A stretch of 41,855 bases of DNA from Candidatus Woesearchaeota archaeon (GTDB lineage: Archaea; Nanobdellota; Nanobdellia; Woesearchaeales; WJKL01), in contig WJJM01000016.1 in NCBI GenBank assembly GCA_014729675.1, positions 1-41,855 on the forward strand. The letters are read 5' to 3'. This document shows, in pieces, positions 8,519 through 15,280 of this stretch. The notes below the pieces were generated by a model. The model made no database searches, was not told where the DNA came from, and saw only the letters and a list, made by a program, of their open reading frames with translations. The position numbers and the translations under genes are program-made. Numbering within the stretch: the first letter of the stretch is position 1; each line of letters opens with the position of its first letter.

Positions 8519-8728
8519 ATGGAAGAGAAACATATCGGCGCTTATATGAGAGATGTGTCTTTTGAAAGAGAGGAGGATTGTGAGCTTTATGATGAAACAG
8601 CCTGTTATAAGGTGCATACATCTAAGGCTAAGGAATCTGTCGTGATACATACAAGCGACTACCATCCAGGAGACCTTTACCTTTCAAAGTCAGACCTTGA
8701 GAATCTTCTAAAAAAGATATCCCAATGA
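8519..8728 (+). CDS. small hypothetical protein, 69 aa
   Basis: A 69-residue acidic protein (GAYMRDVSFEREEDCELY, YHPGDLYLSKSDLENLLKKISQ) with no recognised domain, no membrane segment and two non-paired Cys. Its own TATA box and lack of an SD suggest a leaderless transcript separate from the winged-helix gene. It ends 56 nt before pyrBI, which has its own promoter. The 'LYLSKSDLENLLKKI' ending resembles a short strand-helix unit, but the fold is uncertain. Confidence 0.6.
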   Translation: MEEKHIGAYMRDVSFEREEDCELYDETACYKVHTSKAKESVVIHTSDYHPGDLYLSKSDLENLLKKISQ

Positions 8729-8744
8729 TTATTTTGCATGACAA

Positions 8745-8760
8745 CAATATATTTATATTG
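8745..8760 (+). promoter_or_regulatory. TATA box of pyrBI within a 16-bp palindrome
   Basis: CAATATATTTATATTG has 6-bp inverted arms (CAATAT/ATATTG) and contains the TATA element for the ATG at 8785. A symmetric site over the TATA box could be a repressor operator, or simply AT-rich symmetry. Confidence 0.4.
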
Positions 8761-8784
8761 AGATGATTTTCTTATATTTTTAGT

Positions 8785-10365
8785 ATGGAACAAGATGCTA
8801 AAAACATTTTCAAGGGAAGATCTTTCTGCGTAGCTTCTGACTTTTCTCTTGATGAATGGCTGTATATATTTGAGAAGACAGATGAACTTAAGAAAGCTAT
8901 CAAAAACAAAGATAAAGATATCTTAGATTCTTTCAGGATAGATGATATTGATTATGGGATACAGAATGCGATCCTTGAGCCGAGCACAAGGACAGACAAT
9001 TCTTTCAGGAATGCTGCTGAGTTTCACAAGGCAAAGTTTAATCTCTTTGATCCAGGAGTTTCTTCAAGAAAGAAAAAGGAAAGCTATGCAGATACATTCA
9101 ATACCTTATCTGGATATGGCAACAGCCTGTTCATAGTGAGGAGCTCTGAAGAAGGATTGTGCAGATGGCTCGAGATAAACGGGAAGAGGTATACAGATAA
9201 CAACAATATAGAGGTTCCGCCTGCTTTTATCAATGCAGGAGACGGGCAGCATGAGCACCCTACCCAGGAGCTGCTGGATGAGTTCACATTCTGGGAATCT
9301 AATTATAAAGACCAATCAAGTATGCATATTGCACTTATAGGGGACCTTCTTCATGGGAGGACAGTACATTCAAAAGCTGATGGGTTGACTGTTTTTAATA
9401 GGGTTGAGGTCGATCTTATAGCTCCTGAAGAGATCTCTATGCCTGAGAACTATATCAAAAAGATGAAAGGCAATGGATTTAAGATCAGGAAATTTGAATC
9501 TCTGGATGAGTATTTTTCACAAGGCCATATAGCAGGAAAGCAGTACTATACAAGACCTCAGCTTGAAAGGATGGGAGAGGACATAATAAAGATACAGGAC
9601 AAGCTGAGGGAAAAGATAATATTCAGGAAAGAACATCTGGCTAAGCAGCCTGAAGGAACTAAGATGTACCATCCTCTGCCAAGACACAAAGATCACCCCA
9701 CTTTGCCTGTATTTCTTGACTCTACACCCTTAAACGGATATGAGATGCAGTCAAGGAATGGTTATTTCATAAGAATAGTCCTGTTGGGAGCTATAGCAGG
9801 AAAGCTTGGAGGGGATTTTCAGGGAGAGACTGTAGAGAAGAAAGAATATCCTGATGATTTTATAGATGAAACCACTCCTAAAAGTTCAGGGATAAAAAAT
9901 TATAAAGAGGGAATAAGGCCTATAGATAACGGGATGGTCATAGACCATGTTTGCAGAGGGGATTCTGAAAAAGATATATGGGATCATCTTGCAAAAGTTA
10001 TGAAAATCATGAATCTATATGGCAGAGGCTATATAGGCGTTGATGAGTCTCAGAAAGACAAAGGTATGTACAAGGGCCTGATATCTCTTCCAGACCACGA
10101 GCATTTTGATGAGAAACAGATAAAGAAATTAGGAGCAGTTGTTCCGGGATGCACATTAAATTTTATAGAGGATGAGCACATCTCAAGAAAACTAAGATTA
10201 AGGATGCCCAGAAGGATATACGGGTTTGAAGAGCCTGACTGCAGCAATGAAAGGTGTATAACGCATGAAGAACCTGTTCCAAAAAAGTTCATAAGGGCAA
10301 AAGACGGAAAATACAGCTGCCTTTATTGCGAGCATCCTCAGACATTCAAGGAGATATGGAGATAA
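8785..10365 (+). CDS. pyrBI: aspartate carbamoyltransferase, fused catalytic (PyrB) and regulatory (PyrI) chains
   Basis: Makes N-carbamoyl-aspartate from carbamoyl phosphate and aspartate, the committed step of pyrimidine synthesis. Residues 1 to about 345 are PyrB: carbamoyl-phosphate loop PSTRTDNSF (STRT at 67-70), the Lys-containing KKKESYADT loop, IVRSSEEG, HPTQELLD, LHGRTVHS, YYTRPQLERMG and HPLPR are all present, so the active site looks complete. Residues about 370-526 are PyrI: the allosteric domain (RPIDNGMVIDHV) and a zinc site Cx4C-x20-CxxC (CSNERC...CLYC). The two are normally separate genes in archaea and enterics; a fusion is known in Thermotoga. No other pyr gene is nearby. 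It has a leaderless promoter. Confidence 0.95.
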   Translation: MEQDAKNIFKGRSFCVASDFSLDEWLYIFEKTDELKKAIKNKDKDILDSFRIDDIDYGIQNAILEPSTRTDNSFRNAAEFHKAKFNLFDPGVSSRKKKESYADTFNTLSGYGNSLFIVRSSEEGLCRWLEINGKRYTDNNNIEVPPAFINAGDGQHEHPTQELLDEFTFWESNYKDQSSMHIALIGDLLHGRTVHSKADGLTVFNRVEVDLIAPEEISMPENYIKKMKGNGFKIRKFESLDEYFSQGHIAGKQYYTRPQLERMGEDIIKIQDKLREKIIFRKEHLAKQPEGTKMYHPLPRHKDHPTLPVFLDSTPLNGYEMQSRNGYFIRIVLLGAIAGKLGGDFQGETVEKKEYPDDFIDETTPKSSGIKNYKEGIRPIDNGMVIDHVCRGDSEKDIWDHLAKVMKIMNLYGRGYIGVDESQKDKGMYKGLISLPDHEHFDEKQIKKLGAVVPGCTLNFIEDEHISRKLRLRMPRRIYGFEEPDCSNERCITHEEPVPKKFIRAKDGKYSCLYCEHPQTFKEIWR

Positions 10366-10368
10366 GGA

Positions 10369-11682
10369 TCAGTTCATATACTGAAGACCGTGGTCTTTGA
10401 CAAACTTTGCTCCGTCTTTGCTGAAGTATCTTTTTAGTTTTCTTATTGATATGTTTTCTATCTGTCTTATGTTTTCTCTGGGCCATCCTGTCTTCTCTTC
10501 TATCTCTTCCAGAGTGTACCCATTGCTTCCAAATCTCATCCTGATGAATTTTCTCTCCTTCTTGTTCAGCTCCTTGTCAAGTATCTTTTTAAATTCTCTG
10601 CTGAAATCCTCTTTCTCAACATCCTTTTGAGTGTCTTTTTCGCATTCTAATGTATCTTTTAGGTAAAACTCATCTGATATCGGAGCATCAAGATAGACAT
10701 TTTTCTTGTTCAGGCTTTCCATATACATGACATCTCTTATGCTCATATCCATACCTTCTGCTACATCATAATCATTGGCATGATAGTTGTTCTTGTCAAA
10801 GAAATCTTTCTTAAACTCTTTTATGCTCCTTAACATAGAGTCTGCAGAAGAGCTCCTTTTTTCATTAAACTTTCTTCCTATTTCCCTTAACATAATGTAC
10901 ATTGCAGAACTGTATACAAAGCTCTGGAAAGAAGCATTTCTTTTGAAGTCGTGCTTTTTTATAGCTTTTACAAGCCCGTAATTTCCTTCTGAGATCATAT
11001 CCATATCTCTGTTTAGCCTGTATTTTTTTGCTATTGCAGGAACCATACGAATTGTGCTTTTTACAAGCTTTTCTTCTTTTTCTCTGCACTTTTCATAGTG
11101 GTGTTCAAAAAGCTCTTTGTTTGTTTCAAGCTGAAGATAGTAATCTTTGAAGCGTTCAATATATCCTCTTACAGGCCTTAGTTCCATCATCAGGCTGGTT
11201 ATCTTTTCTTTGTTTTTCTGGATTTCTTCTTTCTCAAGAATTTTTTTTATCTTACTGATATTCTTTTCAGCTTTTTTTCTTGCATCTTTTTTGTCCAAAG
11301 AGAAAACATGAAACTTTGATCTTAATCTTTTTTTACTGTCAGCAGACAAAAGTATCTTTTTCAGGATATCCTTATTGCTGAAAAGCAGGGCAGCATATCC
11401 ATTATAATGGTGCTCCATCTCTTTTAGCAGTTTTTGCTGTATATCTTTGGGAACCAAAGCAGCGTGATTGCACATATCTTTATAATATGCATCTACCTCA
11501 TCATACAGCACAGAATAGTCCGGCCTTTCCAGGCATACATCAAGTGTCTTAAGTGTCTTTATAACTTTATATATCTTTTTTTCAGATACTGAGTTATCTT
11601 TTAGGAACTTGTTCAGTTCTATGTTTGATATTTTTTTCTTATCCTTAAAGCATTCTTTAAGGATATCTTCAAGCTTATCCAT
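10369..11682 (-). CDS. sigma-70 family RNA polymerase sigma factor
   Basis: 437 residues with the domain order of a primary-type bacterial sigma factor. Residues 1-55 resemble sigma 1.1. Residues 61-113 match 1.2 (DEVDAYYKDM, ALVPKDIQQKL). A helical non-conserved region (114-195) follows. Residues 196-276 match 2.1-2.4 (EEKLVKSTIRMVPAIAKKYR, ISEGNYGLVKAIKKHDF). Residues about 282-345 match 3 (YDVAEGMDMSIRDVMYM, YLDAPISDE). Residues 367-425 match 4 (LNKKERKFIRMRFG, YTLEEIEEKTGWPRENIRQI). The Trp pair that melts bacterial -10 DNA is missing (SSAMYIM at that position). Archaea normally use TBP/TFB; sigma-like genes have been reported in DPANN single-cell genomes. It has a leaderless TATA promoter and converges with pyrBI. 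Confidence 0.93.
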   Translation of the reverse strand: MDKLEDILKECFKDKKKISNIELNKFLKDNSVSEKKIYKVIKTLKTLDVCLERPDYSVLYDEVDAYYKDMCNHAALVPKDIQQKLLKEMEHHYNGYAALLFSNKDILKKILLSADSKKRLRSKFHVFSLDKKDARKKAEKNISKIKKILEKEEIQKNKEKITSLMMELRPVRGYIERFKDYYLQLETNKELFEHHYEKCREKEEKLVKSTIRMVPAIAKKYRLNRDMDMISEGNYGLVKAIKKHDFKRNASFQSFVYSSAMYIMLREIGRKFNEKRSSSADSMLRSIKEFKKDFFDKNNYHANDYDVAEGMDMSIRDVMYMESLNKKNVYLDAPISDEFYLKDTLECEKDTQKDVEKEDFSREFKKILDKELNKKERKFIRMRFGSNGYTLEEIEEKTGWPRENIRQIENISIRKLKRYFSKDGAKFVKDHGLQYMN

Positions 11683-11700
11683 GGATTATGATAACTGCAT

Positions 11701-11712
11701 TTATTTTATAAG
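11701..11712 (-). promoter_or_regulatory. TATA box of the sigma-like gene
   Basis: On the minus strand CTTATAAAATAA lies 19-30 nt before the ATG at 11682. The gene for a bacterial-type sigma thus has an ordinary archaeal promoter. Confidence 0.5.
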
Positions 11713-11738
11713 CTTTTTTGAATATTGCAAAGAAAAAC

Positions 11739-11747
11739 CTTTAAATA
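11739..11747 (+). promoter_or_regulatory. TATA box of the MTase-kinase gene
   Basis: CTTTAAATA lies 23-31 nt before the ATG at 11770; leaderless. It is divergent from the sigma-like gene, whose own TATA box is 30 nt away. Confidence 0.55.
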
Positions 11748-11769
11748 ATTCTGTATATTTCTATGCTTT

Positions 11770-12945
11770 ATGGAGATATATGAGCCAAGAGAAGATACTT
11801 TCCTGATATTAAAGCAGATAGAACATTTTGCTTCTGGAAATGTTCTTGATATGGGGACAGGTTCAGGAGTTTTGGCTATAGAGGCTGCTCAGACAGCAGA
11901 TAATGTTATAGGGGTAGATATAAACAAGGATGCTGTTGAGTTTGCGTCTGAGCAGGCAAAAGATTATCCTAATGTCCAGTTTTTCCATTCTGACCTTTTT
12001 TCTTATTTTAAGAAGAACCCTATGAAGTTTGACCTTATAATCTTTAATCCACCATATCTTCCTGAAGATAAAAAAGAGCCAAAGGAAAGCGCACTGGCTA
12101 CGACAGGAGGAAAGAAAGGACACGAAGTTCTTGAAAGATTTTTTTCTGAAGTTTCTGAATATCTTATGCCTTACGGAAGGATACTTGTCATTTTCAGCTC
12201 TTTAACAGGAAAAGATAAGACCCATGAGATATTGGAAGAGTATGCTTTTGATTACCAGAAGCTTGCTGAGAAAGAAGAGTTTATGGAGACATTGTTTGTC
12301 TATATAATCGAGAAGAGCGATCTTTTGAGAGCAGTGGAATGGAAAGGCATAAAGAATGTAAAAAAGATAGCAAAAGGCCACAGAGGATTTATCTTTATAG
12401 GGAATCTTGAAGGAAAGAAAGTTGTCGTGAAAAAGCAGCGTGATGACAAGCCTGTTACAGGAAGGATAGTAAATGAAGCAAGATGGCTGAAAGTTTTGAA
12501 CAGGAAAGGCATAGGCCCAAAGTTTTTGTTTTTAGATGTGAAGAACAATTATTTTTGCTATGAGTATGTTGAGGGAGAATTTATACCTTCATTTTTAGAG
12601 AAAGCTCCAAAAGATGAGATAAAGAAAGTTTTGAAGGATGTGTTTGAGCAGTGCTTTAAGATGGATATGATGGGCATAGACAAGGAAGAGATGCACAATC
12701 CGTATAAGCATGTATTGGTCGAGGATGGGAAAGCTGTCCTGCTGGATTTTGAAAGGGTGCATTCTACTGAGAAACCGAAGAATGTTACCCAGTTTATGCA
12801 GTATGTTGGAAATAAAAGGAATACAAAGATACTGAAAGAGAAAGGCATAAAGGTTGATATGCGTAAATGGAGAGCTGCTGCAAGAAGATACAAGAAAGAA
12901 GAGAACAAAGAGAACTTTAAGAAAATCTTAAGTCTTTTGAGTTAG
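11770..12945 (+). CDS. HemK2/Mtq2-type glutamine methyltransferase fused to a predicted Ser/Thr kinase
   Basis: Two-domain protein. Residues 1 to about 180 are a class I SAM methyltransferase of the release-factor type: EPREDTFLIL at the start, SAM loop LDMGTGSG, acidic VIGVDIN, and the substrate motif NPPY near residue 93. This family methylates the GGQ glutamine of aRF1. Residues about 190-391 match the archaeal predicted kinase family COG2112: KGHRGFIF glycine-rich-like strand, KKVVVKKQR (the ATP-binding Lys), NEARWLKVLN, a KHVLVEDGKAVLLDFERV segment with the metal-binding Asp. The canonical HxD is replaced by an HNPYKH-like loop. These are often separate genes; the kinase substrate is unknown. 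ATG 11770 fits the leaderless promoter. Confidence 0.88.
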   Translation: MEIYEPREDTFLILKQIEHFASGNVLDMGTGSGVLAIEAAQTADNVIGVDINKDAVEFASEQAKDYPNVQFFHSDLFSYFKKNPMKFDLIIFNPPYLPEDKKEPKESALATTGGKKGHEVLERFFSEVSEYLMPYGRILVIFSSLTGKDKTHEILEEYAFDYQKLAEKEEFMETLFVYIIEKSDLLRAVEWKGIKNVKKIAKGHRGFIFIGNLEGKKVVVKKQRDDKPVTGRIVNEARWLKVLNRKGIGPKFLFLDVKNNYFCYEYVEGEFIPSFLEKAPKDEIKKVLKDVFEQCFKMDMMGIDKEEMHNPYKHVLVEDGKAVLLDFERVHSTEKPKNVTQFMQYVGNKRNTKILKEKGIKVDMRKWRAAARRYKKEENKENFKKILSLLS

Positions 12946-13000
12946 GTTTTTTTGTAGTTTGACAATTAAAATTTTTCTATGGTCTAAATTTAAAATCATT
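12946..13000 (+). terminator. T-rich stretch after the MTase-kinase gene
   Basis: A seven-T run at 12947-12953 directly follows the stop codon, with further T-rich sequence after it. This is the usual archaeal termination signal, and the window also encodes the termination factor FttA. It starts the 760-bp gene-free interval. Confidence 0.4.
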
Positions 13001-13136
13001 ATCTCTAAGTCAGTATAGCTGCCCTGCAATTATTATTCAAAAATAATCTCTAGGTCAACAAATTGCCCTGCAATAATTATTCAAAAATAATAATTTAACA
13101 ATAATTATCTCTAGGTCAACAGAGTTGCCCTGCAAT
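13001..13136 (+). repeat. three copies of a 29-30 bp repeat
   Basis: Units at 13001-13030 (diverged), 13046-13074 and 13107-13136 share ATCTCTAGGTCAACA, then two to four variable bases, then TTGCCCTGCAAT. They are separated by AT-rich spacers of 15 and 32 bp that contain ATTATTCAAAAATAAT, a small hairpin. A fourth copy lies 14 kb away at 27369. The uneven short spacers and low copy number argue against CRISPR. The third unit runs directly into the foldable element that follows. Confidence 0.8.
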
Positions 13137-13424
13137 CAGGATTTTCAATCCTAATTTATAACGCTCGCTTTGCTCGCTACTATAGCCAAAGAAGCTGCCT
13201 ATCTGCAGTTAGCTCCTCCCCTTTTGGTGCAGAACTTTCTTTCTTTTTCCCACCCAAGTTTTAGTGCTCTGTGCTTCACTAAGATTGGATTTAGTGTAAG
13301 GTCGTTGAGTTCTAAGTGGGCTTAGCTGAGAAAGCAGCAGATTAGCCCGAAGCCAGAACTCAGCTTAGCTGCGAAGAGGGGCTGTGCACGAGCGCAGCGA
13401 GTGCCACAGATAGGATTGAAAATT
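13137..13424. ncRNA. candidate structured RNA or MITE-like element
   Basis: No gene is visible, but the stretch is clearly GC-richer than its surroundings and strongly foldable. The ends are inverted: ATTTTCAATCCTA (13141-13153) against TAGGATTGAAAAT (13411-13423), then CTCGCTTTGCTCG (13164-13176) against CGAGCGCAGCGAG (13389-13401). Inside are a hairpin TTAGTG/CACTAA (13261-13282) and a long stem: TGAGTTCT (13306-13313) with AGAACTCA (13355-13362), GGGCT with AGCCC, GCTG with CAGC, closed by AGAAAG. It lacks the recognisable cores of SRP RNA, RNase P RNA or tRNA. The strand is unknown. The inverted ends would also fit a miniature mobile element. Confidence 0.5.
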
Positions 13425-13530
13425 TTAATTCTGCTTTTTAGAAATATTAAAAAAACTGGCAGGCTTTCAATCATATATATCAAAGTCTGACTTAAAGATA
13501 GTATTGAGTTTAATTCTGCTTTTTAGAAAT
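13424..13530 (+). repeat. pair of 22-bp direct repeats
   Basis: TTTAATTCTGCTTTTTAGAA plus AT occurs at 13424-13445 and identically at 13509-13530. The first copy abuts the right inverted end of the structured element; the second follows an 'ATTGAG' similar to the 'ATTGAA' before the first. Each carries a five-T run. A duplication of the element's right boundary, or two terminators, are both possible. Confidence 0.75.
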
Positions 13531-13704
13531 GTTATATATGATCTAAAGATTTTAAGCTTAGAAATAAACAAGGTACAATTTAGATAGTTTTCATAAATCA
13601 AGAAAGCAGGATAATGAGATATCTTTAAATACTCTTCAACATAATACTATATAATTCTTAATTTGTTCTCTGGCTGATGTGCAGAGAGATAAGAACCAAA
13701 AGAC
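13531..13704 (+). promoter_or_regulatory. promoter and structured leader of the YkgJ-like gene
   Basis: TATA-like CTTTAAATA at 13623-13631 is 75 nt upstream of the ATG (13705), leaving a 5' leader of about 50 nt, unusual for this window. The leader contains a hairpin: TCTCTG (13667-13672) pairs with CAGAGA (13682-13687), with GTTC/GAAC extending the base (13665-13668, 13693-13696). A closer TATATAAT-like element (13648-13655) could instead start transcription inside the hairpin. Confidence 0.4.
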
Positions 13705-14067
13705 ATGGATGCTGTTGAAAAAGCCAGGGAGATTATAGGAAAGTATTGTTATGAAGAGTGCAAAGCTTCCTGCTGCAGGAGAGGGATGCTTGTGCTTGAT
13801 GTAAGCGAAGCTGAAGTGATAAGCATGGATCCTAAACCTGGCAAGGATGGAAAGGTTGTTTTTGATCTTGGAAAGCAGAAGTGCCCAAGGCTTGGAGAAG
13901 ATAAGAGATGCATTGTCTATGATAAGAGGCCAAAAGCGTGCAGGGATTTCCCGTTTCTTGTTTCTGGAAACAAAGTGATAATAGCTCCATTATGTCCGCT
14001 GGGAAAGGATCCTAAGCTTGATTTTATCATAGATATCCTAAGGAAAGGTGGATATACTATAATATAG
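13705..14067 (+). CDS. YkgJ-family cysteine-cluster protein
   Basis: A 120-residue protein of the YkgJ/UPF0153 zinc- or iron-chelating family. Cysteines run as CYEECKASCC near residues 13-22, then CPRL...RCIVYDKRPKACRDFPF (the family's most conserved block) and APLCPLG near the end. The family is thought to bind a metal ion; its biochemical role is not established. It is followed 38 nt later by ogt with its own TATA box. The hairpin-bearing leader upstream is unusual and could be a control point, perhaps metal-related, but that is inference. Confidence 0.9.
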   Translation: MDAVEKAREIIGKYCYEECKASCCRRGMLVLDVSEAEVISMDPKPGKDGKVVFDLGKQKCPRLGEDKRCIVYDKRPKACRDFPFLVSGNKVIIAPLCPLGKDPKLDFIIDILRKGGYTII

Positions 14068-14105
14068 AGGAAAATTATAAATAATAAAAAGGCAATATAA
14101 AATAT

Positions 14106-14411
14106 ATGAAAACTTTTCAGGATAAGGTTTTTGCATTAGTATCTAGGATTCCAAGAGGCAGGGTTTCTACATATAAGGCTATAGCGGACAAGATAGGAGT
14201 GAAGGCTTATAGGGCTGTAGGCCAGGTATTGAAGAAAAATCCTTATGATTCTGTACCTTGTCATAGGGTTGTATGTTCAGACGGAAGTTTAGGAGGCTAT
14301 CATGGGATAGCAAGTTCAAAGAAAAAGATGATTCTGCTGAAAAAAGAAGATATTAAGATAAAGAACAATAAAGTAGAAGATTTTGAGAAAAGGATTTTTA
14401 TTCACTATTAG
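14106..14411 (+). CDS. ogt: methylated-DNA--protein-cysteine methyltransferase, minimal form
   Basis: A 101-residue protein comprising only the DNA-binding and active-site domain of O6-alkylguanine-DNA alkyltransferase: FQDKVFALVSRIPRGRVSTY, the arginine-finger helix AYRAVGQVLKKNP and the active-site PCHRVV (Cys at about 52), then GSLGGYHG. The acceptor Cys is present, so it is a true transferase rather than an alkyltransferase-like protein. The N-terminal domain found in Ada/Ogt is absent, as in other short archaeal forms. TATA box ATTATAAATA (14074-14083) makes it leaderless. Its end overlaps the convergent gene by 14 nt. Confidence 0.93.
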   Translation: MKTFQDKVFALVSRIPRGRVSTYKAIADKIGVKAYRAVGQVLKKNPYDSVPCHRVVCSDGSLGGYHGIASSKKKMILLKKEDIKIKNNKVEDFEKRIFIHY

Positions 14412-14793
14412 AAGGCTTTTTTCCTGCTGGAATCTTTATGAACCTATATTTTGACCAACAATAAGGCAGAGAATTATCATTGTGATGGTCTTTTCTTCTT
14501 GGAACTATCCTATCTTTAATAGGTATGTTTCTCATGTCAGCTATCTCTGTGTAAAGCCTGTTTGCTGTAGAATCTACTATATATCTGCTGTATCCATTAT
14601 TGTATATCTTGTTGAAATCTCTGTCACCAATATATTCTTTTATTATAGCTATATGCCTATTAAGCCTTTTTTTTGTAGAAGAGTTTATGTTTTCTGAGGC
14701 AATCTTGGATTCCATGCCTGATATAACCTTTTCAAGTTCACTATCTGTTACCTCAATCTCATTCATCTTTGTAAAATATTTGTTTACAGGCAT
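14398..14793 (-). CDS. hypothetical protein, 131 aa
   Basis: Not recognised. A basic, Asn/Ile-rich protein with an N-terminal helical half (VTDSELEKVISGMESK, KKRLNRHIAIIKEYI) and a C-terminal half rich in basic and aromatic residues (RIVPRRKDHHNDN, YCWSKYRFIKIPAGKKP). There is no signal peptide or membrane span. TATA-like AATTTAAAC lies about 30 nt upstream of the ATG, fitting a leaderless transcript. It begins the block of unrecognised genes that runs to about 19456. Confidence 0.6.
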   Translation of the reverse strand: MPVNKYFTKMNEIEVTDSELEKVISGMESKIASENINSSTKKRLNRHIAIIKEYIGDRDFNKIYNNGYSRYIVDSTANRLYTEIADMRNIPIKDRIVPRRKDHHNDNSLPYCWSKYRFIKIPAGKKPSNSE

Positions 14794-14824
14794 GATTTTT
14801 CCCTACTTTATATGGTTTAAATTG

Positions 14825-15127
14825 TTAATGTTTTTTTGTATAATCTATCTCTACGCTTATAGAAGAAAGGACTTTTATCTTTTTTTCTGAAGCCAGCCTG
14901 AATCTGCTTTCTCTATTATCACTGTGCATCAATATATCTGCAATTTCTGAAGAATCTTTTGACAGGACAATGTCGTCCTTTGTGTTCAGCCCGTTATTTA
15001 TAAGATAAGAGATTATATGATTTTGGCTGTATTTGCTGCCTATAGGATGATACTCATTTTCGCCTTCAATCCTGTTTTCCTTAAGCACCATATAATGGCT
15101 GTTAGCCTTTATTATCTTTTTTTTCAT
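14825..15127 (-). CDS. hypothetical protein, 100 aa
   Basis: Not recognised. A basic 100-residue protein beginning KKKIIKANSHYMVLKEN, then a short helical segment (YSQNHIISYLINNGLNTKDD) and a strand-rich end (KKIKVLSSISVEIDYTKKH). There are no cysteines and no membrane segment. A minus-strand TTTTTTAAATTAT lies about 30 nt upstream, so the gene has its own leaderless promoter. It is divergent from the zincin-like gene at 15281 and might share control with it. Confidence 0.55.
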   Translation of the reverse strand: MKKKIIKANSHYMVLKENRIEGENEYHPIGSKYSQNHIISYLINNGLNTKDDIVLSKDSSEIADILMHSDNRESRFRLASEKKIKVLSSISVEIDYTKKH

Positions 15128-15252
15128 ATCTATCTGGATTTTTTTGGATAATTTAAAAAACTTGTTGTTTTTATTATATGATTTTTATGTCTCAGTTTTT
15201 GTCATTTTTTCATAATGTTCTTTATAAGTTTAGAAGTATTATGACGTATAAT

Positions 15253-15270
15253 GTGAGCTAATAGTCTCAC
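15253..15270 (+). promoter_or_regulatory. hairpin in the leader of the zincin-like gene
   Basis: GTGAG (15253-15257) and CTCAC (15266-15270) form a 5-bp stem with an 8-nt loop, ending 10 nt before the ATG. The TATA-like CTTTATAAG (15220-15228) is more than 50 nt upstream, so the hairpin would lie in a short 5' leader. The GAAGAAG just before the ATG is a poor SD. Confidence 0.4.
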
Positions 15271-15280
15271 ATAGAAGAAG

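Noticed and set aside
13001-13136. CRISPR array
   Set aside because: Only three units, one of them diverged, with AT-rich spacers of 15 and 32 bp that share sequence with each other; no cas genes in the window.
13137-13424. SRP RNA or RNase P RNA
   Set aside because: Length and closing stem would suit SRP RNA, but the helix 8 core and the RNase P conserved regions are not visible.
13644-13655. Bacterial-type -10 box for the sigma-like factor
   Set aside because: A TATAAT occurs at 13650-13655, but no -35-like hexamer lies at 17 bp; it is expected by chance in AT-rich DNA.
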